Positions 8,686-16,463 of a stretch of 64,000 nucleotides of DNA are shown in pieces. Below the pieces are notes generated by a model, which was not told the DNA's origin, did not search any database, and worked only from the letters and a program-made list of their open reading frames with translations. This DNA comes from an uncultured Lachnospiraceae bacterium. GTDB lineage: Bacteria > Bacillota > Clostridia > Lachnospirales > Lachnospiraceae. The position numbers and the translations under genes were made by a program. The stretch lies in contig CAMWBY010000005.1 of NCBI GenBank assembly GCA_947172645.1, positions 1-64,000 on the forward strand. The letters run 5' to 3'. Positions within the stretch are counted from its first letter, which is position 1, and each line of letters starts with the position of its first letter.

Positions 8686-10848
8686 ATGAATTATGAAACG
8701 ACAGGCAGGCTGACGCTGCCGACAGACGTGGATATGGTGGAAGAGACCATACGGTTAAAAGAACTGCTTGGGGCGGATGCCTTGAGGGACTGCGACGGCA
8801 CGAACATGCCGCAGGAGCTTCTGAGCCAGGATGCCAAGATTTATGCGACTTATTACACGACCAGGAAAGACAATGACTGGGCGATGAAGAACCCGGAAGA
8901 AATACAGCAGGAATATCTGATTAGCGACCGCGTGACGGCCAAAGGGGAGAGCCTGCGTATTGAGTTGATGAAGGGGTTCCATACAGAACAGCTTAAAGTC
9001 AACACAATCGACGACCCGAAGAGATGGTGGGAAGTTATCGACAGGACCACAGGGGAAGTGGTTCCCACAGACAAATGGGAGTATGAAGCGCAGACAGGCG
9101 AGGTAGTGATTGAGACGGTTCCTTACCATCAGTATACGGTAAGCTTCCTTGCGTTTTTAATCTGGGACCCTGTACATATGTACAATTTTATTACCAATGA
9201 CTGGAAGGATGCGCCCCATCAGCTTACATTTGACGTGAGACAGCCCAAGACGCAGGTATATGTCAAAGAAAAATTGAGGAAATGGTGTGAGGACAATCCG
9301 GATGTGGATGTGGTGCGGTTTACCACCTTTTTCCATCAGTTTACGCTGACTTTCGATGACAAGAAGCGGGAGAAATTCGTGGAGTGGTTCGGCTACAGCG
9401 CCAGTGTCAGCCCGTACATTTTAGAGCAGTTTGAGAAATGGGCAGGCTATAAGTTCCGCCCGGAATTTATCGTAGACCAGGGATACCATAACTCTATTTT
9501 CCGGGTGCCTTCCAAAGAGTTTAGAGATTTTATTGAGTTCCAGCAGATTGAAGTGTCCAAATTGGCCAAAGAATTGGTAGACATCGTGCACAGCTATGGA
9601 AAAGAAGCCATGATGTTCCTTGGGGACCACTGGATTGGCACGGAGCCTTTCGGAAAATATTTTAAGAACATCGGTTTGGATGCAGTGGTTGGTTCCGTGG
9701 GGGACGGCGTTACGCTGCGCATGATTTCTGATATCCAGGGCGTGAAATATACGGAAGGACGACTGCTTCCTTATTTCTTCCCGGATGTGTTTACCGAGGG
9801 CGGAGACCCTATCGGGGAGGCGCAGGACAATTGGATGAAGGCAAGAAGGGCCATTCTGCGTTCACCTCTTGACAGGATAGGGTACGGCGGTTATCTGAAA
9901 CTGGCGAGCGAATGGCCGGGATTTATCGACCAGATAAGCAAGGTGGTAAATGAATTCCGTCAAATCCACGAGAATATGCAGGGTACGAAAGCGTACATGG
10001 CTCCGTTTAAGGTTGGTATCCTGAATTGTTGGGGCAATCTGAGAAGGTGGATGGCGAACCAGGTGCACCATGCCCTCTGGTACCGGGAAATCTATTCTTA
10101 TGTGGGCGTGATTGAGTGTCTTAGCGGTATGCCCATTGATGTGGAGTTTATCACTTTTGACCAGGTCAGGGAGGGAATTGACCCTGCCATCAAGGTCATC
10201 ATCAATGCGGGGGATGCATACACTTCATGGAGCGGCGCCGAGAACTGGAAAGACGAACGGGTGGTCTGCGCGATACGGAAATTTGTGGACGAGGGCGGCG
10301 GTTTCATCGGCGTGGGAGAGCCAAGCGCCTGCCAGTACCAGGGGCGTTACTTCCAATTGAGCGATGTGCTCGGCGTGGACAGAGAGCTTGGTTTTTCCAT
10401 GAGCACGGATAAGTATAATGAGATGGACAGCAAGCATTTTATTCTCGAAGACATCGAAGGGGAAGTTGATTTCGGAGAGGGAAAGAGCCGGATTTACGCC
10501 CAGGGAGAGAACTACCAGATTCTGAATATGGACGGCAAATACAGCCGCCTTGTTGTCAACGAGTATGGAAAGGGAAGGAGCGTCTATTTCTCCGGCCTTC
10601 CTTATTCTCCGCAGAATTGCAGGATTTTGCTGCGCGCCATCTATTATGCGGCCCACCAGGAAGAAGAGATGAAGAAATTCTATGTAACCAACGTGGAGAC
10701 AGAACTGGCGGTCTTTGAGAAAAGCGGGAAGATTGCCGTTATCAACAACTCCAGGGAGCCGAAGCAGACGCAGCTTTATGTGTATGGCAAGATGGTGGAG
10801 CAGCTTGACTTGGCGCCCATGGAGATGCGTTGGGTGGATTACAACTAA
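8686..10848 (+). CDS. GH112 beta-galactoside phosphorylase
   Basis: 720 aa, full length for glycoside hydrolase family 112. These cytosolic enzymes use phosphate to split galactosyl-beta-1,3-N-acetylhexosamine (lacto-N-biose, galacto-N-biose from milk glycans and mucin) or galactosyl-beta-1,4-rhamnose, giving galactose 1-phosphate. The N-terminus (GRLTLPTDVD, then GADALRDCDGT) and the GDHWIGTEPF block are family hallmarks; Asp314 in that block matches the proposed general acid. The C-terminal third is the Rossmann-like and beta parts usual for the family. Which galactoside is used cannot be settled by reading: GSVGDGVTLR and PDVF differ from what I recall of lacto-N-biose enzymes and lean toward the galactosyl-rhamnose branch. 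It stands alone with its own promoter; no sugar transporter or Leloir gene is adjacent. GGGGG lies 5 bp before ATG. Confidence 0.9.
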   Translation: MNYETTGRLTLPTDVDMVEETIRLKELLGADALRDCDGTNMPQELLSQDAKIYATYYTTRKDNDWAMKNPEEIQQEYLISDRVTAKGESLRIELMKGFHTEQLKVNTIDDPKRWWEVIDRTTGEVVPTDKWEYEAQTGEVVIETVPYHQYTVSFLAFLIWDPVHMYNFITNDWKDAPHQLTFDVRQPKTQVYVKEKLRKWCEDNPDVDVVRFTTFFHQFTLTFDDKKREKFVEWFGYSASVSPYILEQFEKWAGYKFRPEFIVDQGYHNSIFRVPSKEFRDFIEFQQIEVSKLAKELVDIVHSYGKEAMMFLGDHWIGTEPFGKYFKNIGLDAVVGSVGDGVTLRMISDIQGVKYTEGRLLPYFFPDVFTEGGDPIGEAQDNWMKARRAILRSPLDRIGYGGYLKLASEWPGFIDQISKVVNEFRQIHENMQGTKAYMAPFKVGILNCWGNLRRWMANQVHHALWYREIYSYVGVIECLSGMPIDVEFITFDQVREGIDPAIKVIINAGDAYTSWSGAENWKDERVVCAIRKFVDEGGGFIGVGEPSACQYQGRYFQLSDVLGVDRELGFSMSTDKYNEMDSKHFILEDIEGEVDFGEGKSRIYAQGENYQILNMDGKYSRLVVNEYGKGRSVYFSGLPYSPQNCRILLRAIYYAAHQEEEMKKFYVTNVETELAVFEKSGKIAVINNSREPKQTQLYVYGKMVEQLDLAPMEMRWVDYN

Positions 10849-10865
10849 ATTTTCTGAAAATTTGA

Positions 10866-10894
10866 TTGAGATATGCGAATAGAAAGACTATAAT
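10866..10894 (+). promoter_or_regulatory. Sigma-A-type promoter for cytidylate-kinase-like gene
   Basis: TTGAGA at 10866-10871 and a perfect TATAAT at 10889-10894 are spaced by exactly 17 bp, 43 bp upstream of the next ATG. Confidence 0.75.
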
Positions 10895-10936
10895 ATAAGT
10901 ATACCTTTTGAAAAATAGAATAAAGGGGGTTTGCTT

Positions 10937-11536
10937 ATGTATAATATTATAACAATAGAACGCCGGTATGCCAGTGGAGGCAATGAGATTGGCAAGAAAC
11001 TGGCTGCAGAGCTTGGATATGAATTTCACGACAGGAATATCCTCATAGAAGCGGCAAAAAACCTTGGCATATCTTTTCATCAGATTGAGAGCCTGGAGGA
11101 GAGCAGTGCGGGCGGTATCCTGTTTAATCTCTCCAAGACAGCCTTCGGCGGAACATCTAACAGTAAATCTTTGCCTTTGGCGGATAAACTGTTCCTTGAA
11201 GAAAAGCGTATTATTGAGGAGATTGCCGAAAAGGGGAACTGTGTGATTGTAGGAAGGGCTTCCGGTTATATCCTCCGGGAAAAAGATAACAACCTGAAAG
11301 TATTTATCGACTCGGACAAGAGCAAACGGATACAGCGGGCTATCAAGAAGGAGGGAATAGACGGTTCGGAAGCCGAGAACGCGTTGAAGAAGAATGACAA
11401 GAGAAGAAGCGGCTTCTACAATTCGGTGACCAATTGGGTATGGGGCGCTCCCGAATATTATGAACTGTACCTGAATGCCGGAAGGCTGGGAATTGACAGA
11501 TGCGTAAGGATACTTGCGGAAGCTGTCAAGGAATAA
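10937..11536 (+). CDS. Cytidylate kinase-like protein
   Basis: 199 aa. It matches the cytidylate-kinase-like family (Pfam AAA-type nucleotide kinase fold): an N-terminal ITIERRYASGGNEIGKKLA loop in place of a classic Walker A, FHDRNIL, VGRASGYIL, and an Arg-rich lid near NDKRRSGFYN. Members are small cytosolic proteins, probably nucleotide kinases, with no confirmed substrate. An in-frame TTG at 10931 is possible, but the ATG at 10937 is 7 bp after GGGGG and is preferred. It has its own promoter and a strong terminator, so it is likely monocistronic. Confidence 0.75.
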   Translation: MYNIITIERRYASGGNEIGKKLAAELGYEFHDRNILIEAAKNLGISFHQIESLEESSAGGILFNLSKTAFGGTSNSKSLPLADKLFLEEKRIIEEIAEKGNCVIVGRASGYILREKDNNLKVFIDSDKSKRIQRAIKKEGIDGSEAENALKKNDKRRSGFYNSVTNWVWGAPEYYELYLNAGRLGIDRCVRILAEAVKE

Positions 11537-11555
11537 AATAATATAGATATATAGG

Positions 11556-11590
11556 ACAGCCCTGCCGTTTGTGGCAGGGCTGTTGCTATT
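11556..11590. terminator. Terminator between convergent genes
   Basis: ACAGCCCTGCC (11556-11566) pairs perfectly with GGCAGGGCTGT (11573-11583) around GTTTGT. Followed by TGCTATT on the plus strand and by A/T-rich sequence on the other side, it can serve the kinase-like gene and the convergent minus-strand gene. Confidence 0.75.
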
Positions 11591-12041
11591 CGATTCTTCC
11601 GTCAAGGAAAGCATTGAGAATGTTTTGCGGGGCGTCGTAAAAGAAACTGCTGTTATAATCGTCAATTTTGTCGCTGACGAAGGAATTGTAAGCCTCAAAT
11701 AGCGCATCAACTACGTCTATTTGCTTTTCATGGGCGATGCCGAGTATGAGTCTTTTATATACTTTTCCGATGTCCCAGTGGCTTGGAACGGCGTATTTAG
11801 CGGCAGCCACGTTGTCGAAAGCGCCTTCCTTGATGTGGGCGGATTCAATGAAACTATCGCTGACCGTATCGATATTATCGCTGTGATAGACATCGGCCAA
11901 CTCGTATATTTTGGCGACAGAGGCTTTACCTAGTGCGTTTACTACGGCAGACCTCTTATTTTTTGTCTTTCTTGAGATATAGTCAATCAGGCTGCATGTA
12001 AAAAATAAATCGTTTGACTTGCGTTCTTCCCGTCCTGTCAT
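11586..12041 (-). CDS. DUF3791-like protein, probable antitoxin partner of DUF3990
   Basis: 151 aa from the ATG at 12041, which has AAGGAG 5 bp upstream; a longer frame to 12062 lacks one. The N-terminal half (SNDLFFTCSLIDYISRKT ... SDSFIESAHI) is a small helical module like DUF3791. The C-terminal half (PSHWDIGKVYKRLI ... DDYNSSFFYD) is a second helical part with many Tyr/Asp. No enzyme motif is seen. It follows the DUF3990 gene on the same strand after about 43 bp, and this pairing recurs in Lachnospiraceae as far as I recall. Role as antitoxin or immunity partner is inferred from pairing only. Confidence 0.6.
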   Translation of the reverse strand: MTGREERKSNDLFFTCSLIDYISRKTKNKRSAVVNALGKASVAKIYELADVYHSDNIDTVSDSFIESAHIKEGAFDNVAAAKYAVPSHWDIGKVYKRLILGIAHEKQIDVVDALFEAYNSFVSDKIDDYNSSFFYDAPQNILNAFLDGRIE

Positions 12042-12084
12042 GCTGTCTCCTTTAGTCGTCATATATTTTTATGGATAATAGGTT

Positions 12085-12579
12085 TCAAAGTTTCTCATAA
12101 GATACAAATTCCAGGCATTTTAGAGAGGCAGGTGTACAGAAATTTATCTGGTGGGTTGGATATTTGAATTTTGCCATGGACCAGAACTGCTCTCTGGTAA
12201 GGATGCCTTCCATATAGTCGGCAATATAATTGTAAATTTGGTCATTTGCCATGGCGCCAATCACGATATCATAGCTGTGGGGTGTACCATGGCGACAGTC
12301 AATAATGAAATCGAGCCATTCTTCGGTCATTTCCCGAAATTCCTGTATGTTCAGACTTGTATCTATCCGGACTGTGTAGGTGTTTAACATGGGGGTATCA
12401 TACCGCTTTGCCCATCGTTCGGCTTGCTCACGGATAACAGTACAGTAAAATCCAGGGCCAAAGTCTTTTGTGTTTCTGGTCTTTATGAGTTTTGGTTGCG
12501 ATATGGCGGTGTAGCTGCCATGGTAAACAGTCATTTTGCCCATTTTGAAGACGAATCCTTTCTTTTTGTTTCCAGGCAT
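12085..12579 (-). CDS. DUF3990 protein, ADP-ribosyltransferase-fold toxin candidate
   Basis: 164 aa from the first ATG. MTVYHGS near residue 16, NTKDFGPGFYCTVIREQAERW and the middle Tyr/Asp-rich part match DUF3990, a family placed with ADP-ribosyltransferase folds. The YHGS and DFGxGFY blocks would correspond to the NAD-binding strand-helix core. The start is uncertain: the first ATG (12579) has AAAGGAGG about 22 bp upstream, and ATGs at 12543 and 12534 are also possible; homologues tend to begin close to the xxYHGS motif. First gene of a two-gene minus-strand unit with the DUF3791-like gene. Toxin function is inference from fold and pairing. Confidence 0.65.
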   Translation of the reverse strand: MPGNKKKGFVFKMGKMTVYHGSYTAISQPKLIKTRNTKDFGPGFYCTVIREQAERWAKRYDTPMLNTYTVRIDTSLNIQEFREMTEEWLDFIIDCRHGTPHSYDIVIGAMANDQIYNYIADYMEGILTREQFWSMAKFKYPTHQINFCTPASLKCLEFVSYEKL

Positions 12580-12689
12580 CGGTATGATAGCAACGGAACC
12601 TTCCTCCTTTACTGTATATCATCGGGCGGCTTTTTGCAATAGATAACGGTCTTTATGAAAAAGACAAACGTAACAGACAAAAAGACTGC

Positions 12690-12718
12690 TTGACTTTTAA
12701 ATATGACGTCCTTAATAT
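12690..12718 (+). promoter_or_regulatory. Sigma-A-type promoter
   Basis: TTGACT at 12690-12695 and TAATAT at 12713-12718 are spaced 17 bp. It lies between the divergent DUF3990 gene and the membrane protein gene beginning at 12813 and reads toward the latter. Confidence 0.6.
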
Positions 12719-12812
12719 TTGAGTTGTGTATCCCCAATCAAACAAAAATGTTATGGGGATGGATTTTACGAAGCAGGAATGGGAAGAAACTTACAGAAAG
12801 ACGGGGAGAAGA

Positions 12813-14417
12813 ATGAAGAGAACAGCGAAAATTATAGCATGTGTTATTGGAACGATTTTTGTGATGGCGGCTATCCTTTGGGGAGGTTTCGTCTATCGCA
12901 CAAAATATAAAATAACGGACGATGCTTTATCTGGGTCGGAGCAGGATGATAAACAGGTTCCTCCATTTTTTGACGGGAAGACGGAGAAAATGGATTTGGA
13001 GGAAGAGAAGGAAAATGCGGCGGAAGAGAAGGGAAATACGGCGGATGAGATAAGGCGGACGGATGGGGAGACAGCAGGAAATAACGGGGGACTGCCGCAG
13101 CCGTATGCCCAATATGTGGATGTCCTGGAGCAGATACGGACAGAACACAGGGATTTGAATGGCAGGCAATACCAGGAACATCCGGCTGACGGGAGCGTTG
13201 ATTTCGGCGATAACCGTTTTGCGATAGCGGATGTGGATAATGACGGGAGCCAGGAACTGATTTTTAGCTTTAGCACAAGCACTATGGGAGGTATGTGCGA
13301 GGTCGTCTACGGCTATGACGATGCGAGTGGCTCCTTATATGAAAAATTGGCGGAATGGGTTGACAGCGCCTATTATAGTAACGGCTTTGTAAAGGTGTCC
13401 TTTTCACACAATGATGGCAAAGACCCCGATGCCAGAGGGGTGTGGCCTTATGCACTATATGAATATGACGACGGTGCGGGCAAGTATGAAATACGGTATT
13501 ATGTGAAATCATGGGACGGGGAGATGTATGAAGAGGGATTCCCCGATGAACTTGATACGGACAAAGACGGTATCCTTTATTATATTTTGGAAGAAGGGGA
13601 GACTGTGGACAGCGAAGACGTGGTTCCCCTCAACCGGGAAGAATATGACGCCTGGGAGAAGGAGACGATACCCGAGTGGTGCAGGATGGATGTGTCCTAC
13701 CGCCCTCTGACGGAGGAATCTATCGGGAATATTCGCAGGGCGTATGGACAGGCGACAGAATTTGCGGCGCAGTCTGACCGTTGGCTGACGGGAGGGGCGG
13801 ATATGGGAGCGCCCGTAGGCAGTTACTTGTTTTACGATATGGACCGTGATGGCAGACTGGAGTTAATCACGAACTTGAACCAGGGGACAGGCAGGTATTC
13901 GGAGAACCATTTTTACAGTATGACAAAAAGCGGAGAGTTTATGGAACTGCCGCTTGTGCGGCTGTGCGCCGGAGTGGAAAAGGAGTGGATATCGGATTTC
14001 GATTTATTATGGGAGTATACGGAAGCGTATCAGGATGAATCGGGTGTTATTTATTACGAAGGAAATGATTTTACCAGGGAAGGTATCTTCGGCGGTTACG
14101 ATGAGACGGGGTTTTATTATCTGAAAGACGGCGCTGTTTATCAGGATTCTATACGCACCCGTTCCAGATTCACGGATTCTGAAGGGGAAAATGAAGAAAT
14201 TCATTATTATAGTATCATAGCAGGTGATGCGGTGGAGGAGGAAGAGATTACGGAGGAAGAATATGCCGCCATACGGGAAGATTATGTAAAAGATATGTCG
14301 GCGGTAAAGGTATATCAGAACTGGGTTTATTTTACGGAGGATGAATTGTCGGCGGGGAGGATGTCTCCTGAATTTATTGCGCGCAGGCTGTTGGAAAGTT
14401 TCCTGGGAAGCAGGTAG
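12813..14417 (+). CDS. Membrane-anchored extracytoplasmic protein with DxDxDGxxEL motifs
   Basis: 534 aa from ATG 12813, which has GGGGAG 4 bp upstream; a GTG 87 bp earlier lacks a good site. Residues 5-27 form one N-terminal membrane segment after a short basic start, so the rest is outside the cell. An acidic Glu/Lys-rich linker comes next. Two segments, IADVDNDGSQELIFSF and FYDMDRDGRLELITN, have the Asp-rich DxDxDGxxEL form of EF-hand-like or FG-GAP calcium loops. Proteins of this general type are common and uncharacterised in Lachnospiraceae. Transcribed from the promoter at 12690. I do not recognise a specific function. Confidence 0.6.
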   Translation: MKRTAKIIACVIGTIFVMAAILWGGFVYRTKYKITDDALSGSEQDDKQVPPFFDGKTEKMDLEEEKENAAEEKGNTADEIRRTDGETAGNNGGLPQPYAQYVDVLEQIRTEHRDLNGRQYQEHPADGSVDFGDNRFAIADVDNDGSQELIFSFSTSTMGGMCEVVYGYDDASGSLYEKLAEWVDSAYYSNGFVKVSFSHNDGKDPDARGVWPYALYEYDDGAGKYEIRYYVKSWDGEMYEEGFPDELDTDKDGILYYILEEGETVDSEDVVPLNREEYDAWEKETIPEWCRMDVSYRPLTEESIGNIRRAYGQATEFAAQSDRWLTGGADMGAPVGSYLFYDMDRDGRLELITNLNQGTGRYSENHFYSMTKSGEFMELPLVRLCAGVEKEWISDFDLLWEYTEAYQDESGVIYYEGNDFTREGIFGGYDETGFYYLKDGAVYQDSIRTRSRFTDSEGENEEIHYYSIIAGDAVEEEEITEEEYAAIREDYVKDMSAVKVYQNWVYFTEDELSAGRMSPEFIARRLLESFLGSR

Positions 14418-14561
14418 CCACAGCGTATATCAGGACATTGTAAACAGTCGTAGCGCAAATGTAAGATGTTGTTGCTTTCTTTCGTGGGCGCCTGCCTGCA
14501 TAATGAGGATGTGGTAGAAGAAAAGGGCGCAAGGAAGGAGAGGCTTCGGAATGGAGAAGAA

Positions 14562-15074
14562 ATGCAGATAGGAGAAAAAATCAAACAATTACGAAAGCTT
14601 TCAGGCATGACGCAGGAACAGCTTGCGGGAAAACTGAATATATCAAGACAGGCGTTATCGAAATGGGAGAACGGCGCCGGTATGCCGGACATTGAATGTG
14701 TCATAAAAATCTCTATGTTGTTCCATATTTCTTTGGACGAGTTATTGCTGGAGGAGAAGACAGACATGGAAGAGCAGAAAAGACAGATTACTTTGGAGGA
14801 TTTGACACGGATTAATCTGCATAACAGAAGGATGAACCTGCTTTTGACAAGCGGAATTTTGTTTCTGGCTGTGGGTGTCATGATGGCGGTTTTTGTCTGG
14901 GCGCTTCGATGCACGGAATCCAGTACAGGATATATCTTATACCGGTATATTGCTACGGGGCAGTATGCGGTGGCTCCGGTCAATTATTTAAAGCTCTGGG
15001 TGCCTTCCGTCATGGTGGCGTTTGTCGGGATTGCTTTGTGTGTATATTACTTTATTAAGAGTCGAAAGGATTGA
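14562..15074 (+). CDS. Xre-family HTH regulator with two membrane segments
   Basis: 170 aa. Residues 1-62 are an Xre/Cro helix-turn-helix (IGEKIKQLRKLSGMTQEQLA, then NISRQALSKWENG). A short linker leads to two hydrophobic segments near 95-118 and 140-163, so the DNA-binding domain is tethered to the inner face of the membrane. The start at ATG 14562 has GGAG 5 bp upstream and gives the family N-terminus; the frame is open further up to 14466 without a good site. It overlaps the region just before the lipoprotein at 15080 and probably shares its mRNA. Target genes are unknown, perhaps the neighbouring lipoprotein. Confidence 0.75.
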   Translation: MQIGEKIKQLRKLSGMTQEQLAGKLNISRQALSKWENGAGMPDIECVIKISMLFHISLDELLLEEKTDMEEQKRQITLEDLTRINLHNRRMNLLLTSGILFLAVGVMMAVFVWALRCTESSTGYILYRYIATGQYAVAPVNYLKLWVPSVMVAFVGIALCVYYFIKSRKD

Positions 15075-15079
15075 AGGAT

Positions 15080-15631
15080 ATGAAACGAAAAAGTATATTG
15101 CTTGTTATTATGATGTTTGCTGTGGCGCTTACAGGATGCGGACAGAGTAAAAGCGAGAAAAATAGCGAATATTATGGTGAAATAATTGCCGGATTGGGAG
15201 ATGAGGAACAGTTTGCAATAGAGGATATTGGCGAGAAAAATGATGTGTTGTTTGTGGCTGACGCTACTTATGATGATGGTTTAGCCCACAATGCGGCGAT
15301 GTACTGCGATGTCTATTATGCCGTGGACGGTGAAGCGTATGACCTTGGCAGGATTGAGAGCATGGGCACCGCATACCCTGTCTCCTATGGGAAAAAATGT
15401 ATTTATACAGCGTCTGAGCATACTCTGGAAATTTATGTGATAGATGCCCCGAACCATCGGCTTTTGTTAAAGGAACAGTACGAGGCTGTATATGGGGAGG
15501 GAGATGAGATTTCTTACCGTCGTCTGCAAGGGGACAAGGAGGAAAGCATCCCGGCGGAGGAATACCTTAAGATATATGAGGAATACGGGCAAAGCACTGT
15601 TGTTGATTTCGGATATGGAGCGAGCCGCTAA
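15080..15631 (+). CDS. Small lipoprotein of unknown function
   Basis: 183 aa. MKRKSILLVIMMFAVALTGC is a textbook lipoprotein signal with lipobox LTGC; the mature protein would be fixed to the outer face of the membrane. The mature part is acidic with no family I recognise. Its ATG lies 5 bp after the stop of the membrane-bound Xre regulator with GAAGG just upstream, so the two are probably one transcript. Confidence 0.65.
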   Translation: MKRKSILLVIMMFAVALTGCGQSKSEKNSEYYGEIIAGLGDEEQFAIEDIGEKNDVLFVADATYDDGLAHNAAMYCDVYYAVDGEAYDLGRIESMGTAYPVSYGKKCIYTASEHTLEIYVIDAPNHRLLLKEQYEAVYGEGDEISYRRLQGDKEESIPAEEYLKIYEEYGQSTVVDFGYGASR

Positions 15632-15682
15632 TACACAACTTTGACACATCTGTAGCGTATACTGGTACTCCGTACTGAAAAC

Positions 15683-15722
15683 CTTGTGCAAATATTTTGG
15701 TTGACTTTCCCAATTGCACAAG
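15683..15722. repeat. 9-bp inverted repeat upstream of response regulator
   Basis: CTTGTGCAA (15683-15691) and TTGCACAAG (15714-15722) are a perfect 9-bp inverted repeat with a 22-bp spacer, 65 bp upstream of the response regulator start. It may be a regulator-binding site or a leader hairpin. Confidence 0.5.
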
Positions 15723-15726
15723 CCCA

Positions 15727-15772
15727 GACGCAGCTTTGTGCCTGAGACCCGAAGTTTGCAGGCTATGGAAAG
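15727..15772 (+). repeat. 46-bp dispersed repeat, copy 1
   Basis: This segment matches 37517-37562 at 38 of 46 positions, including the exact run CCCGAAGTTTGCAGG. Both copies lie immediately upstream of a gene start (here 15 bp before the response regulator). A small CCTG/CAGG hairpin is possible. I do not recognise the element. Confidence 0.6.
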
Positions 15773-15786
15773 AAATGGGGATTAAG

Positions 15787-16440
15787 ATGAATGTCCTGAT
15801 TGTGGAAGACGATGAAGCGATTGCCAATCTGCTGTATATGGATTTGACCGATGAAGGGTACAGGTGCGTATGCGCTTACGACGGGAAGCAGGCTGCGGAC
15901 TTGTTGGAAGAGAGGACGGATTTTGATTTCATCCTCTTAGACATTATGCTGCCTGAGATTAACGGATATGAACTGTTGGAATACATAAAACCTATGGAAA
16001 TTCCTGTGATTTTCCTGACTGCAAAGGGCGCTGTGAAAGACCGCATACAGGGGCTGAAAATGGGGGCGGACGATTATATCGTGAAGCCTTTCCAGAGCGG
16101 GGAAGTGATTGCCCGCATGGAAGCGGTGCTCAGGAGGTATGGGAAGAATTTAAAGACCCTTTCTTTTGCGGACGTGACGGTCAACCAGGAGTCCAGGAAA
16201 GCTTACCAGGGCGGCAGGGAGTTGGAACTGACAGTAAAGGAATTTGACTTGTTGGTGGAGCTGATACGGAATAAAAATGTGGCGCAGTACAGGGAACGAC
16301 TCTATGAGAAAGTATGGAATGAACCTTTTATGGGAGATACGAGGACGTTAGACACCCATATCCAGAGGCTGCGCAGGAAGTTGGGATGGGACGATTATAT
16401 CAAGACGGTTTTCCGTATTGGATACCGCCTGGAAGGATAA
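15787..16440 (+). CDS. OmpR-family response regulator
   Basis: 217 aa. The receiver domain (1-115) has the acidic pocket EDDE near 7-10, the phospho-acceptor Asp in FILLDIMLP near residue 52, Thr in FLTAKG and Lys in DYIVKPF. A winged-helix DNA-binding domain (about 125-217) ends in DTHIQRLRRKLG and FRIGYRLEG, typical of OmpR/PhoB. Start at ATG 15787 with GGGG 6 bp before it; the frame is open upstream but homologues start at MNVLIVEDD. The sensor kinase gene follows 23 bp downstream. Confidence 0.93.
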   Translation: MNVLIVEDDEAIANLLYMDLTDEGYRCVCAYDGKQAADLLEERTDFDFILLDIMLPEINGYELLEYIKPMEIPVIFLTAKGAVKDRIQGLKMGADDYIVKPFQSGEVIARMEAVLRRYGKNLKTLSFADVTVNQESRKAYQGGRELELTVKEFDLLVELIRNKNVAQYRERLYEKVWNEPFMGDTRTLDTHIQRLRRKLGWDDYIKTVFRIGYRLEG

Positions 16441-16463
16441 AAAATAGTGTATGGGGGAGCAGG

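Noticed and set aside
10742-11710. 322-codon minus-strand frame across the end of the GH112 gene and the kinase-like gene
   Set aside because: Covers a promoter, a full opposite gene and a terminator; no family features.
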